7,534 nt of DNA. Origin: Aphodosoma sp044433285 (GTDB lineage Bacteria; Bacteroidota; Bacteroidia; Bacteroidales; Paludibacteraceae). Below the pieces are notes generated by a model. That model did not search any database. It saw only the letters and a program-made list of their open reading frames with translations, and had not been told where the DNA came from. Both the position numbers and the translations under genes were made by a program. The stretch is taken from positions 1-7,534 of the forward strand of contig JAWXTU010000109.1 in assembly GCA_044433285.1 (NCBI GenBank), in the 5' to 3' direction. Positions 1-5,482 of the stretch are shown here, in pieces. Every line of letters starts with the position of its first letter. Positions within the stretch are counted from its first letter, which is position 1.

Positions 1-834
1 AACATCTGGTTCGTGTAGCGAATAAATCTTATTCTTGCTATTTTTAGTTTGATTCAATATCGCTTTAAATAACGCTATATCTTGCCAATATATGTTTATT
101 GATGGGATATTACGCTCTAGTTCTCTTAACAGTCTTTTTGCTATTGTTTTTATCTCTTTATCTGCTTTTTTCGCTATCTTATTATTCTTTGGGTGATTCC
201 GGTATCTCTGTGCTAATGCTAATTGTTTACGCCTTTGACTATAACTTCGCCGTAACGGTAAATCTAGCTTATACACTATTGCTAAGATCTTGTCTATTAT
301 TCTATTATGAAGTTTTGAATCTGTGGGATATGTAATATTCTTTTCTTGAACAGTAGTATCCACTATAACAATATCCTCTTTTTTCTTTGTTTTATTACCA
401 TTGTTCTTATCTCTGTTCTTTTTATCCTCTTCATACTTTAAACTAACTCGGATACTTTCCTTGAAAACAAGCTCTATTCCACTTTCTCCTATCCGTTTAC
501 GAAAGTGAACCAATTCTGTAGGATTGCAAGGAGCATTGGCAACAAAACTTTTTTCACCGCAAAAATACTGATAATAAGAGTTTTCGCTCCACTGTGCTAC
601 AACACTTTCATCTGATATATTTCTTACATGTTTTAAAATCAACAATCCGCACATCAAACGAATAGGTTTACACGGACGACCCTTAGTTGGATGATATAGG
701 GGTGAAAACTCTCGCTCAAATAACTCCCAGTCAATCATTTCTGATAAAAGACATAAAGGATGACGTAGATCTAATTGATCTTCAAATGATGAGAACAATG
801 TGTTCAAATCTCTTTTTTTTGTTGGGTTTATCAT
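1..834 (-). CDS. IS5-type DDE transposase, N-terminal 278 residues (runs off the window edge)
   Basis: The minus-strand frame is open from ATG at 834 to the window edge, with no stop or frameshift. The protein begins MINPTKKRDLNTLF. Residues about 35-110 look like the InsH/DUF772 N-terminal domain of IS5 transposases (HPTKGRPCKPIRLMCGLLIL and the NPTELVHFRKRIG block). The first catalytic aspartate is seen at residue 159 in VDTTVQEKNITYPTDSKL, the typical context of this family. The visible part ends at SLHEPDV, a motif shortly before the second catalytic segment; the second D and the E lie outside. A lysine-rich stretch at about 138-153 precedes the catalytic core. An upstream ATG at 839 is followed by an immediate in-frame stop, so 834 is chosen. 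The role would be cut-and-paste movement of the element. Nothing visible suggests inactivation. Confidence 0.88.
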   Translation of the reverse strand, partial: MINPTKKRDLNTLFSSFEDQLDLRHPLCLLSEMIDWELFEREFSPLYHPTKGRPCKPIRLMCGLLILKHVRNISDESVVAQWSENSYYQYFCGEKSFVANAPCNPTELVHFRKRIGESGIELVFKESIRVSLKYEEDKKNRDKNNGNKTKKKEDIVIVDTTVQEKNITYPTDSKLHNRIIDKILAIVYKLDLPLRRSYSQRRKQLALAQRYRNHPKNNKIAKKADKEIKTIAKRLLRELERNIPSINIYWQDIALFKAILNQTKNSKNKIYSLHEPDV

Positions 835-859
835 AACATTTATTGCCACTTTTTGACTA

Positions 860-891
860 CAAAGATACTAAAAATGGTCGAATATACCAAA
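860..891 (-). promoter_or_regulatory. Bacteroidota-type promoter of the transposase gene
   Basis: On the minus strand a -33 TTTG (888-891) is separated by exactly 20 bp from a -7 element TATCTTTG (860-867). This matches the Bacteroidota sigma-ABfr consensus TTTG-N19-21-TAnnTTTG. Transcription would start near 853, giving a leader of about 20 nt before the ATG at 834. Confidence 0.75.
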
Positions 892-936
892 CATTTTCAT
901 AGTTATTTTCCTATAAAACAACAAATTAACCCATTC

Positions 937-1332
937 TTAAGGGTCGACTAAGTATTTAAATACACATCGTCTGTTTGGCTGCCAACCCACCTCTATTTCA
1001 TCTCCCTCTGCCAGTTCAGAACTGCGTATTACCTCAAAAATGCACAAACAACTCTCCTCATTTTGCTCCTCTTGTAGGTGCTCCAGAAAGTCTTCCCAAT
1101 CTTTATAACGTAGCAGTCTAGATAATAAATTGAGTGTACTCTCCCTTGTTTTATCTCCTCCATCTACATACCCCCACAATCGTTTAATGGTTGATGTACT
1201 TATTGTTTCATGCAAATTTATCCATATAAACTCTTTGAGATATTCAAAATCAATAGGAGTTTTTATTTTTCTAGATGCAAACGCCTCTATTCGTTTTCGT
1301 AATTCTACTACTTCTGGACTATCTTTTGTCAT
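937..1332 (-). CDS. Uncharacterised Bacteroidota protein, C-terminus apparently truncated by the IS
   Basis: A 131-residue protein without signal peptide or membrane segment, hence probably cytoplasmic. The N-terminal half (residues about 5-85) is helical and charged, with the blocks STSTIKRLWGYVDG and LSRLLRYKDWEDFL. From memory these recur in uncharacterised Bacteroidales proteins; the first could be a DNA-binding helix, but this is not shown. The C-terminal part contains LAEGDEIEVGWQPNRRCVFKYL. In proteins I recall with this motif the chain continues for several tens of residues, ending in a small beta-rich domain. Here it stops after VDP, exactly where IS sequence is expected to begin. 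The gene is therefore probably interrupted and may be a pseudogene. It has its own promoter at 1419-1450 and no recognisable Shine-Dalgarno, which is normal in this phylum. Confidence 0.7.
   Translation of the reverse strand: MTKDSPEVVELRKRIEAFASRKIKTPIDFEYLKEFIWINLHETISTSTIKRLWGYVDGGDKTRESTLNLLSRLLRYKDWEDFLEHLQEEQNEESCLCIFEVIRSSELAEGDEIEVGWQPNRRCVFKYLVDP
948..951. repeat. Candidate IS target-site duplication (one copy)
   Basis: CTAA sits between the inferred IS end and the interrupted gene. It fits the YTAR target used by many IS5-group elements. The partner copy would lie beyond the left window edge, so this is an inference from motif and position only. Confidence 0.3.
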
Positions 1333-1418
1333 AATATTTTATGATATGGTAAAAGAACTGTTTTAGTTCCACTTACGTTAATTTTATTTTTTACAACTCA
1401 CTATTTATAACTTTGTTG

Positions 1419-1450
1419 CAAAGGTAGTGCAAAAAACTCATTCACACAAA
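1419..1450 (-). promoter_or_regulatory. Promoter of the leftward 937-1332 gene
   Basis: Minus-strand TTTG (1447-1450), a 20-bp spacer and TACCTTTG (1419-1426) match the Bacteroidota consensus. Transcription would start near 1411, giving a leader of about 80 nt. An inverted repeat CTTTG-ttg-CAAAG (1411-1423) overlaps the -7 box and predicted start and could be an operator. It also creates a plus-strand TAACTTTG (1408-1415), but no TTTG lies at the right distance upstream on that strand, so I do not call a divergent promoter. Confidence 0.72.
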
Positions 1451-1459
1451 TAATTCATT

Positions 1460-1476
1460 GGTTCTTATTGGTTCTT
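1460..1476 (-). repeat. Direct repeat AAGAACC x2 upstream of a promoter
   Basis: Read on the minus strand, AAGAACC occurs at 1476-1470 and 1466-1460, a period of exactly 10 bp (one helical turn). It lies just upstream of the -33 element of the 937-1332 gene. A similar pair precedes the lipoprotein genes at 6814-6830. It may be an activator site; this is inference from position and spacing. Confidence 0.35.
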
Positions 1477-1924
1477 GTTTTTTCGTATTATGGGAGAATA
1501 TTTTTATTTATAAGTCTGATAATAGTAGAGCTGCAATATCTACTTTCGCTAATGTAATATTTCTTTCTACCTACAATTACGGTAGAGAAAGGTGAAGAAT
1601 TTGCAAAGTGCGAGGAAAAATTTGATTTAGCTGGCGTAATATAGTTCATTAGAATTGACTAGAATGAAAATGTTAACTAAATTGTAAATTAGAATTTTGT
1701 TATATATATATGTATGTTGGTTTCGGTAAATCCTGCTAAATTATCAATCAAAAATAGAATATTATTTTAAATCTGTCATAAAATTAAGGTGTTTTATCTT
1801 TACTTTCACATAAAAAATTAATTTACTAGATAGTCTTCAGTTAGTAGAATCATCAGTATTTATGGTAGATTTGAGTATATACATAAATAATATTTCCATG
1901 TTTAACTATATTTAACTAAATATG

Positions 1925-1956
1925 TTTGGATGATAAGATTATTTTGCTTAACTTTC
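1925..1956 (+). promoter_or_regulatory. Candidate promoter reading into the T9SS remnant and adhesin
   Basis: TTTG (1925-1928), a 20-bp spacer and TAACTTTC (1949-1956) match the Bacteroidota consensus except for the last base of the -7 box (C instead of G). A start near 1963 would give a transcript crossing the 29-codon frame, the large inverted repeat and the orphan sorting domain. No other promoter is visible before the adhesin gene at 2477, so this may drive it too. Confidence 0.55.
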
Positions 1957-1997
1957 GCAAAAATATTTTAATATCATTGTATGTAAAATTCAGCATC

Positions 1998-2087
1998 ATG
2001 AAAAAGTATTTATCACATAAAATATATGAATTGATTTTCTATAAACAAAGCCCTGCAAAAGGGAGTTTGTTTATAGAAAATATGTAA
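1998..2087 (+). CDS. Possible 29-residue leader peptide or gene fragment
   Basis: ATG at 1998 lies about 35 nt after the predicted transcription start and opens a 29-codon frame beginning MKKYLSHKIYELIF and ending LFIENM before TAA. It has no Shine-Dalgarno, no signal peptide and no recognised similarity. The inverted repeat 2034-2081 lies wholly inside it, so its sequence is largely dictated by that repeat. It may be a leader peptide, the start of the gene whose tail survives at 2122-2403, or not translated at all. Confidence 0.2.
   Translation: MKKYLSHKIYELIFYKQSPAKGSLFIENM
2034..2081. repeat. Perfect 16-bp inverted repeat with a GC-rich inner stem
   Basis: ATTTTCTATAAACAAA (2034-2049) is exactly complementary to 2066-2081. 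Inside it, CCCT (2051-2054) can pair with AGGG (2060-2063) around a 5-nt loop. Outside it, GAATT (2028-2032) can pair with AATTC (2086-2090) across an asymmetric gap. As RNA this would be a long stable hairpin. It is not followed by a T-run, so an ordinary intrinsic terminator is unlikely. It ends exactly where the reading frame of the sorting-domain remnant opens (2077). Confidence 0.75.
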
Positions 2088-2121
2088 TTCGTTTAATCAA
2101 TGTAATGCTCCTGAATTAGAT

Positions 2122-2403
2122 ATGGAGGATGAAGAGTCTATAGATTTTAGTGCTCAGAAAAATATTTCCGTTTACCCATCAAGTTTATATTCTGGTGAGA
2201 CCTTATATTTAGAGACTAATTTTGATGGATCATCTTTGACGGCAGACATTTATAATCTAAATGGAGTTAAAGTATATTCAACAAATCTTGCATCATCTGT
2301 TACATCTTTTGGTGTAACTATGCCGAAAGGAATATATATTGTAATTGTAACAGATAACATTACAGGAGATAGAATCTCTACAGAAAAGATTATAATTAAA
2401 TAG
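2122..2403 (+). CDS. Orphan T9SS type A C-terminal sorting domain (gene remnant)
   Basis: The 93-residue frame consists almost entirely of a Por secretion-type sorting domain. It has NISVYPSSL, then the core DIYNLNGVKVYSTNL (residues about 42-56) and the terminal segment PKGIYIVIVTDN...ISTEKIIIK. Such domains form the last 70-100 residues of large exported proteins and are recognised by the type IX machinery in the outer membrane. On its own this one has no signal peptide and no cargo. The frame is open upstream to 2077 (reading FNQCNAPELD before the first ATG), so the ATG at 2122 is probably internal. I interpret it as the 3' end of a larger secreted protein lost by deletion or rearrangement. 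The adhesin gene starts 73 nt downstream and carries a comparable domain. Whether it is expressed is unknown. Confidence 0.7.
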   Translation: MEDEESIDFSAQKNISVYPSSLYSGETLYLETNFDGSSLTADIYNLNGVKVYSTNLASSVTSFGVTMPKGIYIVIVTDNITGDRISTEKIIIK

Positions 2404-2411
2404 TTTAAATT

Positions 2412-2453
2412 AATGAGCATATTTACCTTGTAAAATGGGTAGGTATGCTCATT
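2412..2453 (+). terminator. Hairpin between the sorting-domain remnant and the adhesin gene
   Basis: AATGAGCATA (2412-2421) pairs perfectly with TATGCTCATT (2444-2453). After a 2x2 internal loop, TACC (2424-2427) pairs with GGTA (2438-2441) around a 10-nt loop. Only a short TTTC follows, so termination would be weak. It could act as a partial terminator, an mRNA-stabilising hairpin at the end of the remnant, or an element controlling access to the Shine-Dalgarno 12 nt downstream. Confidence 0.5.
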
Positions 2454-2464
2454 TCTACAAATAA

Positions 2465-2471
2465 AAGGAGG
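2465..2471 (+). promoter_or_regulatory. Strong Shine-Dalgarno AAGGAGG of the adhesin gene
   Basis: AAGGAGG lies 5 nt before the ATG at 2477 and fixes that start. It is unusual here: the other genes in the window have A-rich leaders without a Shine-Dalgarno, the normal state in Bacteroidota, where the anti-Shine-Dalgarno is largely occluded on the ribosome. Confidence 0.8.
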
Positions 2472-2476
2472 TTATT

Positions 2477-5374
2477 ATGAAAGCACGATATCTATTAGTA
2501 ATAGTTTTGGTAATGTTTACCACTTTACTCAAAGCCAACATAGGAGATACTATTGTTTATAATGGTGTCCTATATATTGTTACAACAGAAGACTCAATAA
2601 ATAGTGACTACGGGGTAAAGCTACAGCTTATTTATGAGCAGGATTATGTGACAATTCCAGAAGCAGTACCATATAATAATATTGAATATAAAGTAACCAA
2701 TATACGTATATCTTTTAATGATAATGACAGCACTAGATCTATTTTTGAGGAAGGAGATTCTATTAACCCAACGCATTTTACCAAAATAGATTTTAGTACT
2801 GCTACACACATATTAAGTGACTCATTTAATTGTCCTGTAAACAATATGTACTACGTCTATAACACTATTATTGATACACTGATACTACCACCTAATGTGG
2901 GACGAATCCCTCGGGTTTATACAAATTACTGGACAGATACTTCTGTTTATCCAGATTATATGAATCCGTATACAGCCAGAAGTTCTACCCCTTACTTGTA
3001 TGGAGTAAAAAGAATATTTACATCCACTAATAAAAAAATAGAATCTTTAATCCCTGCTTGTTATGAAGGATTTAATTATATAGATTTTTTGTTAGAGGTG
3101 GATATCAGTAGTATAGATATGGATTCGCTATCTTATATTACATCATATGGGTCATATGGAGAAGGAATTTTCAATCAAAATTATCACATGGAGAAGGTTC
3201 GCCTCCCATCTAATTTAAAACACATTGGAGAGATGTCATTTTTATGCACATATAATCTTACAGACATAATACTACCAGAGTCGTTAATTTCTATTGATGA
3301 TGGTGCTTTTGGATTCTCTACGAGTTTAGACTCTCTATACATACCCAGAAATGTAGAAAATATATCATTCACAGCGTTTAGTGCCACGCATAATATGAAG
3401 AAATATATAGTAGATCCGGATAATCCTTACTATAAGGATATTTCAGGAGTATTATACTCTAAAAGCGGCAAGGCTATACATACAATTCCTATGTATCAAG
3501 AGACCGAGAGATATATTCTCCCTGACACTGTTGATTCTATTATTGGAAGTATATACGCATATGATTGTTATGGTTCAACTTTATATAGTAATTTTAATAT
3601 TGTTCCTGTAGGTTGGAACTCAGATCCTTCATATTCTCTTGAAAATCTTCCAGTTTTAAAGAATATAAGAGTAAATGAGAACTTATCGTATTTATGTCCA
3701 CTCGCTTTTGCAGATACTCCATTTGAAAAAATTGAAAATTTTGAGAATTGCAATATTGTAAGTATAATTCCTTATGGATGTTTTGCGGGGTCATTTATAA
3801 CTGATACAATAAAAATGCCTCCAGAATTAACTACTATTGGACAATATGCGTTTTATAATACTCCAAATCTAAAAAACATAGATTTATCTTATAAGTTACT
3901 CAGTAACATTGGGTCGGATGCATTTGGTTCAAGTGGTATAGAGTGTTTAGATTTATCAAAACAGACAAGACTTACATTGATTCCTTTCGGCATGTGTGCA
4001 CATTCTTATTCTCTGCGAAAGGTTATTTTGCCCTCTTCGATAAATACAATCAATCCTGCTGCTTTTCATACTTGCACTGCGCTTGATACGATAATGGTTA
4101 ACGCATTAGAGCCCCCATTAGTATACAGAGCTTACAATAGCGAAGGAGAAGAGATTGGCCCGGCTTTTAGTAATGTACCAACCTCTACCTGCAAATTGTT
4201 AGTACCTGCCATCTCTATCTCAAAATATCAATCAGCATCAATTTGGGAAGAATTTTATAATATCGAGGCTGATACTTCTATATGTGTAATAACTGTTGGA
4301 GTAAGTGAAGAAGATATGGGTACAGTTCAAATAGCCAGTGAGGATATAGAACAAGCCGTCTATCCCAAAGGAGAGGCTGTTTTGATAAGTGCAAAGAGGA
4401 GCATAGATTGTCAATTTGTGGAATGGAGCGATGGCAACAAGAGTTCTTCTCGTTCCGTAAATTTAGATACTGACACAACTCTGATAGCCATTTTCGAACG
4501 AGATTTGACCTACAATTATAGATTAACTATTTACACTTCTGATAGTGATTTGGGAAGTGTAAAAGCAGAAAGCAGCCAATATAATTACACTTATGGCGAC
4601 ACAGCTATAATGTCAGCCACAGCAAATAGTAATGCTCGTTTTGTGCAGTGGGAAGATGGTGTATACGATAACCCTCGTAAAGTTGTAATCACACAAGACA
4701 CTGCTTTTACCGCTGTTTTTGTTGTCGATGGAAACCATTTGCTTACAGTAGAAAGTTCTGATACAGAAAAAGGTAGTGTGTATGTAGAAGATGATAAAGT
4801 TTATTATTATTATGGTGATACAGCAAGAATTGGGGCGACAGCTGGTGTTGCAGCTAAATTTACAGGGTGGAATGATGGTGTTTTAGATAACCCTCGAGAG
4901 GTTCTAATCACACAAGATACACTGTTTACAGCCTCATTTACAATGGATAACACTAGTTATATTGTAACTGTGGGTAGTTCAGACACACAACAGGGTACAG
5001 CATCTGGAAGTGGTTTTTACAAAATCAATGAAGTAATATCAATAGAGGCATCTCCACGTAGTGGTTATCTATTTGATATGTGGAATGATAGTATCGTAGA
5101 TAATCCTCTAACTGTTGTAGTTACACAAGACACTACGTTTATAGCCTCATTTGTAGTGATAGAGACTGCCGTAGATAATATAGAGGAGGATTTAGTTCAG
5201 GTTTATGCCTCAGATATGTGTATCTATATTGATGGTGAATTTTCTAGAGTAGAGGTGTTTACTATGCTCGGTCAGCTCTATTACTCAGGTTCTTTAAATA
5301 AAATTGCAGTAATAGAGAAGGGGATATATATTGTGAAAGTGGATAATTCAACTACAAAAATTGTGGTTCAGTAG
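2477..5374 (+). CDS. Secreted BspA-like LRR protein with InlB-type repeats and T9SS sorting domain
   Basis: A 965-residue surface or secreted protein. Residues 1-20 are a Sec signal peptide (basic MKAR, hydrophobic core, cleavage after LLKA). After a beta-rich N-terminal region, residues about 100-590 hold irregular leucine-rich repeats of the BspA/LRR_5 type, e.g. VRLPSNLKHIGEMSF, IILPESLISIDDGAF, IKMPPELTTIGQYAF and VILPSSINTINPAAF. They are interrupted by an NPYYKDISGVLYSKSGKAIHT segment typical of BspA proteins. Four InlB-type beta repeats follow (about 603-893). Residues about 905-965 form a T9SS type A sorting domain (VEVFTMLGQLYYSG, then EKGIYIVKVDN). It would be exported by Sec, then by T9SS, and either anchored to the outer membrane or released. 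BspA relatives bind host matrix proteins or other bacteria; the ligand here is unknown. Start is fixed by the Shine-Dalgarno and signal peptide. It is intact and complete. Confidence 0.92.
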   Translation: MKARYLLVIVLVMFTTLLKANIGDTIVYNGVLYIVTTEDSINSDYGVKLQLIYEQDYVTIPEAVPYNNIEYKVTNIRISFNDNDSTRSIFEEGDSINPTHFTKIDFSTATHILSDSFNCPVNNMYYVYNTIIDTLILPPNVGRIPRVYTNYWTDTSVYPDYMNPYTARSSTPYLYGVKRIFTSTNKKIESLIPACYEGFNYIDFLLEVDISSIDMDSLSYITSYGSYGEGIFNQNYHMEKVRLPSNLKHIGEMSFLCTYNLTDIILPESLISIDDGAFGFSTSLDSLYIPRNVENISFTAFSATHNMKKYIVDPDNPYYKDISGVLYSKSGKAIHTIPMYQETERYILPDTVDSIIGSIYAYDCYGSTLYSNFNIVPVGWNSDPSYSLENLPVLKNIRVNENLSYLCPLAFADTPFEKIENFENCNIVSIIPYGCFAGSFITDTIKMPPELTTIGQYAFYNTPNLKNIDLSYKLLSNIGSDAFGSSGIECLDLSKQTRLTLIPFGMCAHSYSLRKVILPSSINTINPAAFHTCTALDTIMVNALEPPLVYRAYNSEGEEIGPAFSNVPTSTCKLLVPAISISKYQSASIWEEFYNIEADTSICVITVGVSEEDMGTVQIASEDIEQAVYPKGEAVLISAKRSIDCQFVEWSDGNKSSSRSVNLDTDTTLIAIFERDLTYNYRLTIYTSDSDLGSVKAESSQYNYTYGDTAIMSATANSNARFVQWEDGVYDNPRKVVITQDTAFTAVFVVDGNHLLTVESSDTEKGSVYVEDDKVYYYYGDTARIGATAGVAAKFTGWNDGVLDNPREVLITQDTLFTASFTMDNTSYIVTVGSSDTQQGTASGSGFYKINEVISIEASPRSGYLFDMWNDSIVDNPLTVVVTQDTTFIASFVVIETAVDNIEEDLVQVYASDMCIYIDGEFSRVEVFTMLGQLYYSGSLNKIAVIEKGIYIVKVDNSTTKIVVQ
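4283..5155 (+). repeat. Four InlB-type beta repeats inside the adhesin gene
   Basis: Four repeats of roughly 65-70 residues occupy protein positions about 603-673, 681-748, 754-822 and 827-893. Each has the pattern (V/I)TV.SSD...G(S/T)V, then a W.DG or W.D turn and a DNPR.V.ITQDT.FTA.F ending. Repeats 2 and 3 are the most alike (YGDTA, WEDG/WNDG, DNPRKVVITQDT and DNPREVLITQDT). Repeat 1 is the most diverged and lacks DNPR. Such repeats usually form a rod that projects a binding domain from the cell surface. Confidence 0.8.
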
Positions 5375-5390
5375 GTAGTTAATAATTTTC

Positions 5391-5432
5391 CATCATTCGA
5401 TTCACATCATTCGATTTGCATAATTCAAAATA
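5391..5432 (+). repeat. Three 14-bp tandem repeats over the ATPase promoter
   Basis: CATCATTCGATTCA (5391-5404), CATCATTCGATTTG (5405-5418) and the degenerate CATAATTCAAAATA (5419-5432) follow each other with an exact 14-bp period. The first two share 12 identical bases. The second copy contains the TTTG of the -33 element and the third lies in the promoter spacer, so a protein bound here would block or contact RNA polymerase. Operator function is inference. Confidence 0.6.
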
Positions 5433-5446
5433 AATGATTAACTTTG
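5415..5446 (+). promoter_or_regulatory. Promoter of the ATPase gene
   Basis: TTTG (5415-5418), a 20-bp spacer and TAACTTTG (5439-5446) are a full match to the Bacteroidota consensus. The predicted start near 5453 gives a leader of about 30 nt, A/T-rich and without Shine-Dalgarno. It lies 40 bp after the adhesin stop codon, so the ATPase need not depend on adhesin transcription. I see no strong terminator between the two genes. Confidence 0.8.
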
Positions 5447-5482
5447 CCGAGTAATAAATAGTACACCATAAATTTATATGCA

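Larger units (their letters stand above)
1..947 (-). mobile_element. IS5-type insertion sequence, right part only
   Basis: This is the promoter-proximal portion of an insertion sequence transcribed leftward. It holds the transposase gene (up to 834), its promoter (860-891) and about 55 bp of outer end. The right boundary is inferred at about 947. The neighbouring gene keeps family-like sequence down to about 952, then reads three residues and a stop that look IS-derived. A CTAA tetranucleotide at 948-951 fits the YTAR target preference known for many IS5-group elements. The left terminus lies outside the window, so the terminal inverted repeats and target duplication cannot be compared. Family assignment rests on the transposase; the exact boundary is inference. 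Confidence 0.75.
1451..1997. other. AT-rich intergenic stretch without a convincing gene
   Basis: Stops are dense in all frames. The only protein-like piece is a plus-strand frame at 1558-1644 that reads VEKGEEFAKCEEKFDLAGVI before a stop. It has no start codon and may be the decayed tail of a gene or chance. A short imperfect hairpin (about 1563-1590, TTTCTACC facing GGTAGAGAAA) lacks a following T-run on either strand. A 9-bp direct repeat ATTAGAATT occurs at 1648-1656 and 1688-1696. The right end holds the promoter at 1925-1956. I see no tRNA, CRISPR array or IS end. Confidence 0.5.

Noticed and set aside
99..335. Plus-strand hydrophobic 78-residue frame
   Set aside because: It lies opposite the transposase coding sequence, which has clear family motifs on the minus strand; the hydrophobicity is a by-product of the complementary strand.
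1130..1366. Plus-strand 78-residue frame
   Set aside because: Antisense to the 937-1332 gene, which has a promoter and protein-like sequence; no support of its own.
1441..1557. Hydrophobic plus-strand frame in the intergenic stretch
   Set aside because: No ATG near its beginning, no promoter on that strand, and it overlaps promoter elements of the leftward gene.
2034..2081. Inverted repeat considered as an intrinsic terminator or an invertible-promoter site
   Set aside because: No T-run follows on either strand, and the arms are only 16 bp apart, so there is no invertible segment between them.
4283..5155. Periodic sequence considered as a CRISPR-like or DNA-level repeat
   Set aside because: The period is about 210 bp in frame and conservation is at protein level; these are InlB-type domains.
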